Of a DNA stretch of 64,000 bases, positions 16,529-22,777 are shown piece after piece. The position numbers and the translations under genes are program-made. The stretch's first letter is position 1, and every line of letters starts with the position of its first letter. The notes under the pieces were generated by a model. It saw only the letters and a program-made list of their open reading frames with translations. It made no database searches and was not told where the DNA came from. The stretch lies in NCBI RefSeq assembly GCF_900129325.1, contig NZ_FQUP01000006.1, positions 159,744-223,743 on the forward strand, in the 5' to 3' direction. The stretch is from Kaistia soli DSM 19436 (GTDB lineage: Bacteria > Pseudomonadota > Alphaproteobacteria > Rhizobiales > Kaistiaceae).

Positions 16529-17260
16529 ATGCGCATTCAGATCATCAATCCGGGCAGCGCGCCCGGCACCACGGCACGGATCGCGGCAGCTGGTCGCGCC
16601 TTTGCTTCCCGCGGCACCGAGGTCATCGCCGTTCCGGCCACGGACGCACCGGCCTCGATCGAGGGGCCGGTCGAGGCCGCGCTGGCGCTGGCCGGACTTG
16701 TCGAGCAGGTCGCGCGCGGGGAGAGCGACGGGGTTTCCGGCCATATCATCGCCGCCTTCGATGATCCCGGCCTCGATGCGGCCCGCTCGCTCGCCCGGGC
16801 GCCGGTGATCGGCATCGGCGAGGCGGCGTTCCATCTTGCAAGTCTCGTCGCCGGCCGCTTCACGGTGATCACGACGCATGCGCGGACCGTGCCGCTTATC
16901 GAGCACAACCTCGTCCGCTACGGCTTCAGCGCCCGCTGCGTTCGGGTGCGCGTCGCGGAAATATCGCTGCACTCTCTCGACGACCTTCATTCGGCGGCGC
17001 GGGACCGCATCTCTGCCGAAATCGACCGCGCCATTCGCGAGGATCGGTCGGAGGCGATTGTCCTTGGCACTGCGGGTCTCGCAGATCTTGCCCGATCGCT
17101 GTCGAGCGAGCATGGCCTTCCGGTCATCGAAGGAGTCTCGGCGGCCGTGCGCCTCGTCGAAAGCCTGGTTTCGCTCGGGCTTGCCACGTCGAAGATCGGC
17201 GGATGGGCGCCGCCACGGCGCAAGTCCCTGCCCGCGCGCCTTTCCGGACTCGGCGATTGA
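16529..17260 (+). CDS. Asp/Glu/hydantoin racemase-family protein lacking both catalytic cysteines
   Basis: The 243-residue protein clearly belongs to the Asp/Glu/hydantoin/allantoin racemase fold (MRIQIINPGSAPGTT start; FDDPGLDAAR; VPLIEHNLVRYGF). Active members use two cysteines, one just before F-D/S-DPG and one in a VLGCAG-type loop. Here these positions are Ala76 (IIAAFDDPG) and Thr181 (VLGTAGLADLA), and the only cysteine is Cys137 elsewhere. Ordinary two-base racemisation is therefore unlikely. It may bind a related ligand or catalyse another step. As last gene of the GntR-controlled ABC operon it probably acts on, or senses, the imported compound. Confidence 0.85.
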   Translation: MRIQIINPGSAPGTTARIAAAGRAFASRGTEVIAVPATDAPASIEGPVEAALALAGLVEQVARGESDGVSGHIIAAFDDPGLDAARSLARAPVIGIGEAAFHLASLVAGRFTVITTHARTVPLIEHNLVRYGFSARCVRVRVAEISLHSLDDLHSAARDRISAEIDRAIREDRSEAIVLGTAGLADLARSLSSEHGLPVIEGVSAAVRLVESLVSLGLATSKIGGWAPPRRKSLPARLSGLGD

Positions 17261-17269
17261 TCACGAAGC

Positions 17270-17294
17270 GGAACCGCGGCGAGGCTCGTTCATT
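17270..17294 (+). promoter_or_regulatory. Candidate EcfG-type promoter for the DUF883 operon
   Basis: GGAAC (17270-17274), 16 bases, then CATT (17291-17294) matches the general stress promoter GGAAC-N16-CGTT with one change in the -10. It lies about 155 bases before the DUF883 gene, a gene type often stress-induced in this clade. Confidence 0.5.
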
Positions 17295-17325
17295 GTCCGG
17301 GAGGATGGTGCTGCCTTAACCGCGA

Positions 17326-17340
17326 CGGACAAATTGTCCG
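17326..17340. promoter_or_regulatory. Palindrome CGGACAA-A-TTGTCCG upstream of the DUF883 gene
   Basis: A 15-base perfect palindrome with one central base. A third copy of the half-site TTGTCCG lies at 17293-17299, overlapping the candidate stress promoter. The arrangement suggests a dimeric regulator. I cannot name it. Confidence 0.4.
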
Positions 17341-17450
17341 CGGCGGCACGGCGTCTACACCACAAACGGCCGCTGCCGCGTTATAGTCACGCTGCAGCCG
17401 TCACCGGCGACCGGGCGCGCAGCAAGGCGTGACCCATTCAACAGGAGTGC

Positions 17451-17759
17451 ATGATGGCAGAAAAGACCGCGGGTTCCGAGCTCTCCGATCAGATCAAGGC
17501 GATCCAGGCGGAGCTGTTGTCCCTGACGGAGACCGTTCGCTCCTATTCCAAGGAACATGCAGCGGCCGGGGCTGATGCGCTGCGCGATGCGGCGAGCCGG
17601 GCTGGCGATGCCGCCTATGGCGCCGCCCACGACGCGCATCGACGCGGCGAGCAGCTCGCAGAGGACCTGCAGGGCCGCATTACCGCCAACCCGCTTCCGG
17701 CCGTGCTGATCGCCGCCGGCATCGGCCTCGTCATCGGCGCCGTCCTGGGCCGCCGATGA
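17451..17759 (+). CDS. DUF883 / ElaB-YqjD-like tail-anchored protein
   Basis: This 102-residue protein has a long amphipathic helical body rich in Ala, Glu, Asp and Arg (about 8-78). It ends in one C-terminal membrane helix, LPAVLIAAGIGLVIGAVLG, followed by RR. That is the layout of ElaB/YqjD proteins, which are tail-anchored in the inner membrane; E. coli YqjD binds ribosomes in stationary phase. The next gene overlaps it by 4 bases and resembles YqjE-type proteins, so the pair parallels yqjD-yqjE. An EcfG-like promoter upstream suggests stress induction. Confidence 0.8.
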   Translation: MMAEKTAGSELSDQIKAIQAELLSLTETVRSYSKEHAAAGADALRDAASRAGDAAYGAAHDAHRRGEQLAEDLQGRITANPLPAVLIAAGIGLVIGAVLGRR

Positions 17760-18103
17760 GCGGGGTTTTCGGAGCTCTTGCCAGCGTCGCCACCGCGGTG
17801 GCGGCGCAGGCAACCGCGCGGACCCTGAAGAAGGTCGCCTGGACCGCGCTGGCCGCGGTCTTCATTCTGATCGGCATCACCTTCGCGGCAGCCGCCGGCT
17901 ATGACGCGCTCGTCATCGCTCTCGGCCCTCGCACGGCCAAGCTGATTTCGGCCGGCGTCTTTGTGCTGGTTGGTCTCATCATCTATGTGAGTGCCAATTA
18001 TGGCGGCCGGACGCGCAGACGCCCGGCTGAAACCGGTGACGCCACCACAGCCGCAGTGGCCTTTGCCATGGGCCTTCTTTCGGGCCTCGGTCGGCGCCGA
18101 TAG
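17756..18103 (+). CDS. YqjE-like / phage-holin-family small membrane protein
   Basis: The 115-residue protein begins with an Ala-rich helix (VATAVAAQATARTLKKVAW) and has two strong membrane segments, AALAAVFILIGITFAAAAGY-type and LISAGVFVLVGLIIYVSANY. A basic loop (GGRTRRRP) and a small C-terminal segment ending GLGRRR follow. The start overlaps the DUF883 stop by 4 bases (ATGA), indicating coupled translation. Its position after an ElaB/YqjD-like gene suggests the YqjE role, which is uncharacterised. The holin label is structural and does not imply lysis. Confidence 0.65.
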   Translation: MSGVFGALASVATAVAAQATARTLKKVAWTALAAVFILIGITFAAAAGYDALVIALGPRTAKLISAGVFVLVGLIIYVSANYGGRTRRRPAETGDATTAAVAFAMGLLSGLGRRR

Positions 18104-18130
18104 AAAAAGGCCCCGGATTGCTCCGGGGCC
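18104..18130 (-). terminator. Intrinsic terminator of phyR
   Basis: On the minus strand GGCCCCGG (18130-18123) and CCGGGGCC (18116-18109) form an 8-base-pair stem with a 6-base loop, followed by TTTTT (18108-18104). It begins 30 bases after the phyR stop codon. It also lies just after the convergent membrane-protein gene. Confidence 0.8.
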
Positions 18131-18159
18131 GCTTGTCGTCCCGATCTCAAAACGACCGG

Positions 18160-18963
18160 TCAGGCCGCCATTGAGGCTGTCGAATTGAAGAAGAGCGCCT
18201 GGCTGATCGCAGCCTTGACCGTGCGCGGATCAAACGGCTTCGTCAGGAGGAATGTCGGCTCGGGACGCTCGCCCGTCAGCAGGCGCTGCGGGAAGGCGGT
18301 GATAAAGATCACCGGCACGCTGAAACCGGCGAGAATGTCCTTAACCGCGTCGATACCGGACGATCCATCCGCAAGCTGAATATCGGCCAGCACCAGCCCG
18401 GGCAGCTCCGCACCGGCAGCGGCGACGGCTTCGCTACGGGTCCGCGCAATCGCCGCGACCTCATGGCCGAGCTCCTGGACGATCCCGGCAAGGTCCATCG
18501 AGATCATCGGCTCATCCTCGATGATCAGCACGCGTGTGTGCGTCTGGCGCTGGATTTCGCTGAGGGCCTCGGCGATCAGCGGCTGTATCACGCTTTCCTC
18601 AACGCCCATCACGGCGGCCGTGTCGGCATCCGAAAAACCTTCCATCGTCGAAAGAAGCAGAGCCTGGCGGCTCTCCGGCGTCATCTCGGAAAGGCGTTGC
18701 TGCGCCGTTGCTTCTTGGCGGCTGATACCGTCGATCTCGCCGGTCTCGCCAAACTGCGTGCCGGACCAGATCGCATGAAACAGACGATAAAGTGCAACCT
18801 TGGGATGGACGTCGCGTTGGATAGCCGACGGCTCGTTGATTATGGCTTGAAGACAGGCGCGCACATAGGCGTCGCCGCTTCGCTGGCCTCCTGTCAGCGC
18901 GCGGGCGTAGCGGCGCAGGAAAGGCAGATGCGGAGCCAGCATCTGCGACAGGCTATCAGGCAT
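18160..18963 (-). CDS. phyR: PhyR, general stress response regulator (sigma-like plus receiver)
   Basis: PhyR is the anti-anti-sigma factor of the alphaproteobacterial general stress response. When phosphorylated, its sigma-like domain binds NepR and frees EcfG. The N-terminal sigma-like domain covers about 1-135 (LPFLRRYARALTGGQRSGD, RQALLLSTMEGFSDADTAAVMG). The receiver covers about 143-260, with E149/D150, phosphoacceptor D194, T222 and K242. It has the PhyR-specific FITAFPQRLLTGERPEPTF segment. The ATG at 18963 gives 267 residues. It is divergent from nepR-ecfG and carries a perfect EcfG promoter, giving positive feedback. No cognate kinase is in the window. Confidence 0.97.
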   Translation of the reverse strand: MPDSLSQMLAPHLPFLRRYARALTGGQRSGDAYVRACLQAIINEPSAIQRDVHPKVALYRLFHAIWSGTQFGETGEIDGISRQEATAQQRLSEMTPESRQALLLSTMEGFSDADTAAVMGVEESVIQPLIAEALSEIQRQTHTRVLIIEDEPMISMDLAGIVQELGHEVAAIARTRSEAVAAAGAELPGLVLADIQLADGSSGIDAVKDILAGFSVPVIFITAFPQRLLTGERPEPTFLLTKPFDPRTVKAAISQALFFNSTASMAA

Positions 18964-18999
18964 GGTTTTTCCCTCGGAAGGACGGTGCGTCGGGATAGC

Positions 19000-19024
19000 A
19001 ACGCATATTGTGCTCTTCGGTTCC
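19000..19024 (-). promoter_or_regulatory. EcfG promoter of phyR
   Basis: On the minus strand GGAAC (19024-19020), exactly 16 bases, then CGTT (19003-19000): a full match to the general stress consensus. The start codon at 18963 is about 30 bases after the expected transcription start. Its -35 lies in one arm of the palindrome 19019-19038. Confidence 0.85.
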
Positions 19025-19032
19025 AGCACGCT

Positions 19033-19057
19033 GGAACCAAAATTCGGATCGGGCATT
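19033..19057 (+). promoter_or_regulatory. Candidate EcfG promoter of nepR-ecfG
   Basis: GGAAC (19033-19037), 16 bases, then CATT (19054-19057). This is one base from consensus in the -10 and points at nepR, 70 bases downstream. Its -35 occupies the opposite arm of the palindrome that holds the phyR -35. Confidence 0.65.
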
Positions 19058-19127
19058 GGACAGTGCCGCGAACCGAGAGGAGGCACCGGGTCCGGTCGCG
19101 ACGCTTTGGAATGACGGGTGAGCCGCA

Positions 19128-19361
19128 ATGGCAACTGCTGGGACAGAAAAAGTGAATAATGACGAAAAGGACGTGAAGGGTGAGCCGCCTCTCCCCGGGC
19201 AGGCGCTGTCACCTGGGCGCGACGGCAAGGAAGACTGGATCGGTCGTCAGTTGCGCCGCGTCTTCGATGATGCGCTGAACGAACCGTTGCCGGATGACAT
19301 CATGTCGCTGCTTGAGCGGATCGATGACAATTCAGGCGAGCGCAGCAAAAGCGGCGAGTGA
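19128..19361 (+). CDS. nepR: NepR anti-sigma factor
   Basis: NepR binds and silences EcfG until phosphorylated PhyR titrates it. The 77-residue protein carries the family core, IGRQLRRVFDDALNEPLPDD at 38-57 followed by IMSLLERID, whose two helices contact both EcfG and PhyR. The flanks are charged and disordered, as usual. The ribosome binding site is weak, so nearby alternative starts are possible. It precedes ecfG by 54 bases in the same direction and is divergent from phyR, the classical gene order. Confidence 0.95.
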   Translation: MATAGTEKVNNDEKDVKGEPPLPGQALSPGRDGKEDWIGRQLRRVFDDALNEPLPDDIMSLLERIDDNSGERSKSGE

Positions 19362-19415
19362 CGTCGCGCGTGACTTGCCTCTTCGCAATCGGCGCGGGGC
19401 GTCGAGGAGACATCC

Positions 19416-19958
19416 ATGAAGAATGAACTGGTCGAGGCATTGCCCATGTTGCGTGCCTTCGCGCGATCGCTCTCCGGAAACCGCGATCGTGCTGACGACC
19501 TCGTGCAGGAGACCGTCATGCGGGCTCTCGCCAATCGCGACAAATTCCAGGAAGGCACCAATCTGCATGCCTGGCTCGTCACGATCCTCCGCAACCAGTA
19601 TTATTCCGAAGTCCGCAAGCGCCGCCGCGAAGTTGAGGATGCCGAAGGTACGCATGCCAGTCGTCTTTCCGACATTCCTGCGCAGCCGGGCCATCTCGAA
19701 CTCGACGACTTCCTGCGTGCCATGCGTCTCCTGCCCGACGAGCAGCGTGAGGCGCTCGTGCTGATCGGGGCCAGCGGTTTTTCCTATGAAGAAGCGGCTG
19801 AGATCTGCGGCGTCCGTATCGGAACCGTCAAGAGCCGTGTTTCGCGTGCCCGCGCGCGTCTCGAAGAAATCATGAATGGCGGCGTCGACCTGCCGGGCGG
19901 TGATAGCGCTGAAAAATCGGCGCTTGAAATTGCCGACGCCATGCGGCTTCGCGCCTGA
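19416..19958 (+). CDS. ecfG: EcfG general stress sigma factor
   Basis: This 180-residue ECF sigma factor of the EcfG group directs RNA polymerase to GGAAC-N16-CGTT promoters. Region 2 includes FARSLSGNRDRADDLVQETVMRAL and NLHAWLVTILRNQYYSEVRKRRRE. Region 4 includes LLPDEQREALVLIGASGFSYEE followed by AAEICGVRIGTVKSRVSRARARLEE. The start at 19416 has a GAGGAG site. With phyR and nepR it completes the partner-switch module. The two autoregulatory promoters between phyR and nepR imply a positive loop. Confidence 0.96.
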   Translation: MKNELVEALPMLRAFARSLSGNRDRADDLVQETVMRALANRDKFQEGTNLHAWLVTILRNQYYSEVRKRRREVEDAEGTHASRLSDIPAQPGHLELDDFLRAMRLLPDEQREALVLIGASGFSYEEAAEICGVRIGTVKSRVSRARARLEEIMNGGVDLPGGDSAEKSALEIADAMRLRA

Positions 19959-20035
19959 TCATCCGCCCGTCATCAAAATGACGGAAACCGCAGCGATTTC
20001 CCCATTCGGCCGCTGGGACGAAGGGGAAATCTGCA

Positions 20036-20932
20036 ATGGCGACATGTCTGACGCGGCGTGCCTGCCTCACCACGCTTGGTTTCGCAGTGGCGCTGCCGTT
20101 TCTCGGCGCTTCGCCTGGTTCCGCTAAGTCCACCTCGGGCGATCTCGATTCTAAGCTGGCCGAGATCGAGGCCTCGCTCGCGGCAAGAGTGGGCGTTGCG
20201 ATCCTCGACACCGGGAGCAAGCGCCATTGGCTGCACCGGGCCGACGAACGCTTTCCGCTTTGCAGCACATTCAAGGTTCTAGCGGCTGCTGCGATCCTCA
20301 GGCAGGTCGATAGCGGAACGGACTCGCTGAGCCGTCGCGTCATCATCAGACAAGGCGATCTCGTCGACTATTCCCCCGTCACCCAGCGCCGCACCGAGGG
20401 CAAGGGCATGACGCTCGCCGAGATCTGCGCTGCAGCGCTGACGACGAGCGATAATACGGCCGGCAACATGATGCTGAAGGCGATCGGCGGTCCGGCCGGT
20501 TTGACCAGCTTCGCCCGATCGATCGGCGATGACACGACGCGGCTCGATCGATGGGAGACTGCGCTCAACGAGGCTTCGCCCGGCGACGCGCGCGATACGA
20601 CGACGCCCGTCGCAATGGCTCGATCACTTCAGGCGATCTTGCTCGGTCCGGTCCTGTCGGCACGTTCGAAAAAGCAACTGGCGACGTGGATGGTCGCCAA
20701 TCGAACCGGCGATGCCAAGCTGCGCGCGGGCCTGCCTGCACGCTGGCTCATCGGCGACAAGACGGGCGGCGGCAATCACGGCACGATGAACGACATCGCG
20801 ATCATCGTTCCGCCGGCACGCGAGCCGGTGTTTGTGGCCGTCTATATCACGGAGACCGCGGCGAGCTTCGACGCTCGCAACGCCGCCATCGCTTCGATCG
20901 GCCGCGCGATCGCCGCGACGCTTCTTGATTGA
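20036..20932 (+). CDS. bla: Class A beta-lactamase
   Basis: A periplasmic serine hydrolase that opens the beta-lactam ring. All class A motifs are present: STFK at 77-80 (nucleophile S77), SDN at 138-140, ExxxN in RWETALNEA (E174, N178) and KTGGG from 242. The N-terminus has a paired arginine and a hydrophobic run (LTRRACLTTLGFAVALPFLG), with probable cleavage after GSA near residue 30; Tat export is possible. It is 298 residues long. It follows ecfG by 77 bases in the same direction and may be partly cotranscribed. A strong terminator follows. It has no LysR-type ampR neighbour. Confidence 0.95.
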   Translation: MATCLTRRACLTTLGFAVALPFLGASPGSAKSTSGDLDSKLAEIEASLAARVGVAILDTGSKRHWLHRADERFPLCSTFKVLAAAAILRQVDSGTDSLSRRVIIRQGDLVDYSPVTQRRTEGKGMTLAEICAAALTTSDNTAGNMMLKAIGGPAGLTSFARSIGDDTTRLDRWETALNEASPGDARDTTTPVAMARSLQAILLGPVLSARSKKQLATWMVANRTGDAKLRAGLPARWLIGDKTGGGNHGTMNDIAIIVPPAREPVFVAVYITETAASFDARNAAIASIGRAIAATLLD

Positions 20933-20940
20933 ACAAAAAA

Positions 20941-20968
20941 GCCCGCCGCGTTCCCGCGGCGGGCTTTT
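20941..20968. terminator. Bidirectional intrinsic terminator between bla and DUF1328 gene
   Basis: GCCCGCCGCG (20941-20950) pairs with CGCGGCGGGC (20955-20964) around TTCC, followed by TTTT on the plus strand. A run of A before the stem gives a T-run on the minus strand. It therefore serves bla and the convergent small gene. Confidence 0.85.
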
Positions 20969-20988
20969 ATTCAAGGTGATCGACTAGA

Positions 20989-21153
20989 TCAGGCCCGACG
21001 CATCATATGCATCACGGCCGAAATCAGGAACAGCACGATCGCCACGACGAAAATGATCTTCGCGATGCCGATGGCCGTACCGGCGATACCGCCGAAACCG
21101 AGAACAGCCGCGACAAGCGCCACGATCAGAAAAAGAATAGCCCAGTTCAGCAT
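20989..21153 (-). CDS. DUF1328 (YtjA-like) small membrane protein
   Basis: This 54-residue protein is almost entirely two membrane helices with a Gly-rich turn: [20 protein letters not shown], then [20 protein letters not shown] and [14 protein letters not shown]. This is the DUF1328/YtjA family, of unknown function and often stress-induced in Proteobacteria. The ATG at 21153 begins at the family's MLxWA start; the longer frame to 21216 adds a basic leader. A GGAAC-N16-CATT element 50-70 bases upstream suggests it belongs to the EcfG regulon next door. Confidence 0.85.
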   Translation of the reverse strand: MLNWAILFLIVALVAAVLGFGGIAGTAIGIAKIIFVVAIVLFLISAVMHMMRRA

Positions 21154-21199
21154 CACGAAGCTCCGTCTCTTCAGCGGTCTCAGCACCGCTCGCCCAATT

Positions 21200-21224
21200 A
21201 ATGCGGTCGAGAGCAAAGAGTTCC
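21200..21224 (-). promoter_or_regulatory. Candidate EcfG promoter of the DUF1328 gene
   Basis: On the minus strand GGAAC (21224-21220), 16 bases, then CATT (21203-21200). It has the same spacing and the same -10 variant as the nepR and DUF883 candidates. It sits between the end of ribB and the DUF1328 start. Confidence 0.55.
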
Positions 21225-21234
21225 GGACGTCAGA

Positions 21235-22335
21235 TCAGTCGCCACTTTCCCGGCCGGTGATCTCGATGCCGAAGCCCTGCAGGCCGACATATTGCCGCTC
21301 CTGCGAGGAGATGAGGCGGATCGACCGGACGCGGAGCGCCCGCAAGATCTGTGCGCCAACACCGATTTCGCGCCAGCGCTCCTTGCGCTGCCGGGCAGAG
21401 AGATGCCGCTCTTCGCCGTCACCCGGCAGCGAGCCGTCCGGACGGGCGACCGCCGGATCGCGGATCATCAGGAACACGCCGCGATCCGCCGTCCCGACCT
21501 TGCGCAGCGTCGTTTCCAGCCAACCCTTCGAATCCGGTCCGCGCGAGACGAGATCCGTGATCGGATTGGCGCGGTGGATGCGCACCAGCACGTCGGGCTG
21601 CTCGGCGATGTCGCCGAAGACGATGGCGAGATGCTGGATCGGATCGAAGGGCGTCTCGTAGACATAGGCCATTGCCGTGCGGCCGCCGACCGGAACCTGG
21701 AAGCTGTCGACTTCCTTGACGAAGCTCTCCGTGCGGGCGCGATAGGCGATGAGATCCTCGATCGAGACGATCTTCAGGCCATGCTCTCGCGCGAATTCGA
21801 GCAGCTGTGGCAACCGCTTGACCGTGCCGTCGTCATTGACCACCTCAGCGAGCACACCGGCGGGCTCCAGTCCTGCCAGACGCGCGAGATCGATGGCCGC
21901 CTCGGTATGGCCGGAGCGGATCAGCACGCCACCCTCGCGTGCGATCAAGGGAAAAATGTGACCGGGGCGGAGGAAGTCGCCCGCGGTGCAGTTGTCGTTC
22001 GCAAGCGCCTGGATCGTGTTGGCACGCTCCTCGCTCGAAATGCCCGTTGTCAGGCCGACGCGGTAGTCGACCGTGACAGTGAAGGCGGTTCGCATCGGGT
22101 CGCGATTGTTCGCAACCATCGGCGGGAGGTGCAGGTGCTCGGCACGTTCCGGCGTCAGCGGCACGCAGATGATGCCGCTGGTGTGCCGGATCATGAAGGC
22201 GACATTCTCGGGCGTCGCCTTGGAGGCCGCCATGATGAGGTCGCCCTCATTCTCGCGATCGGTATCGTCGACGACGACCACCAGCTCGCCGGCGGCGATG
22301 GCCGCAATGGCGTCCTCAATCTTGTTCAGCGACAT
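21235..22335 (-). CDS. ribB: 3,4-dihydroxy-2-butanone-4-phosphate synthase with degenerate GTP cyclohydrolase II domain
   Basis: RibB converts ribulose 5-phosphate to the four-carbon precursor of riboflavin. The N-terminal domain (1-205) is intact, with DDTDRENEGDLI at 23-34, HTSGIICVPLT, TAGDFLRPGH and RSGHTEAAIDLARLAG. The C-terminal 160 residues align in outline with GTP cyclohydrolase II. They contain no cysteine, so the zinc site is absent and the expected SECLTGD-type segment reads RANPITDLVSRG. Only the synthase activity is likely. I found no FMN riboswitch in the 112-base upstream gap. Confidence 0.93.
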   Translation of the reverse strand: MSLNKIEDAIAAIAAGELVVVVDDTDRENEGDLIMAASKATPENVAFMIRHTSGIICVPLTPERAEHLHLPPMVANNRDPMRTAFTVTVDYRVGLTTGISSEERANTIQALANDNCTAGDFLRPGHIFPLIAREGGVLIRSGHTEAAIDLARLAGLEPAGVLAEVVNDDGTVKRLPQLLEFAREHGLKIVSIEDLIAYRARTESFVKEVDSFQVPVGGRTAMAYVYETPFDPIQHLAIVFGDIAEQPDVLVRIHRANPITDLVSRGPDSKGWLETTLRKVGTADRGVFLMIRDPAVARPDGSLPGDGEERHLSARQRKERWREIGVGAQILRALRVRSIRLISSQERQYVGLQGFGIEITGRESGD

Positions 22336-22447
22336 GACACGGTTCCATCCGACAAAGCGATCCGAGCGCCGTCTTAGCAGCGAACCGCCGCGCCGCGCCA
22401 GCTTCGGCGCCGCGTCATCCGGTTGAAACCCTGTTCAATGGCGCGCG

Positions 22448-22756
22448 TCAGTGATCGAGATCGTAGACAAAGATCCCGTCAATGCCGCCCTCGGCCGCCG
22501 CCACGATCATGGCGCCGACCTTCGCGTGCTCCGGATCGGCGAGATACTGGTCACGCGCCTTGGCGTCGCGGAACGTGACGATGAATCCCTCCGAGAACCC
22601 CTTGTCGAGGCCTTCGGGGCTCGAATTGGCGGCGATCACAATGCCGGTCAACCCGGGGATGCGCGGCCGAAGGCCATGCAGCGCCTTGTAGATATCGTCG
22701 CGCGTGGCGTCGTTGGCATCGGCTCGATATCGGATGAAGACGCAATGGGTGATCAT
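22448..22756 (-). CDS. Dabb-family (stress-responsive alpha/beta barrel) protein
   Basis: This 102-residue single-domain protein opens with the family's strand MITHCVFIRYRAD, has a central LRPRIPGLTGIVIAANSS segment and ends IDGIFVYDLDH. Dabb proteins are dimeric ferredoxin-like barrels. Some are enzymes acting on small hydrophobic or polyketide ligands, many are uncharacterised. It starts 21 bases after the GMC oxidoreductase stop and is the last gene of the LacI-linked cluster, so a role with that oxidase's product is plausible but unproven. Confidence 0.85.
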   Translation of the reverse strand: MITHCVFIRYRADANDATRDDIYKALHGLRPRIPGLTGIVIAANSSPEGLDKGFSEGFIVTFRDAKARDQYLADPEHAKVGAMIVAAAEGGIDGIFVYDLDH

Positions 22757-22777
22757 GCTGGTTTCCTGCCCTTTTCT

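Noticed and set aside
22336..22447. An FMN riboswitch upstream of ribB.
   Set aside because: The 112-base gap is too short and shows none of the conserved RFN-element helices.
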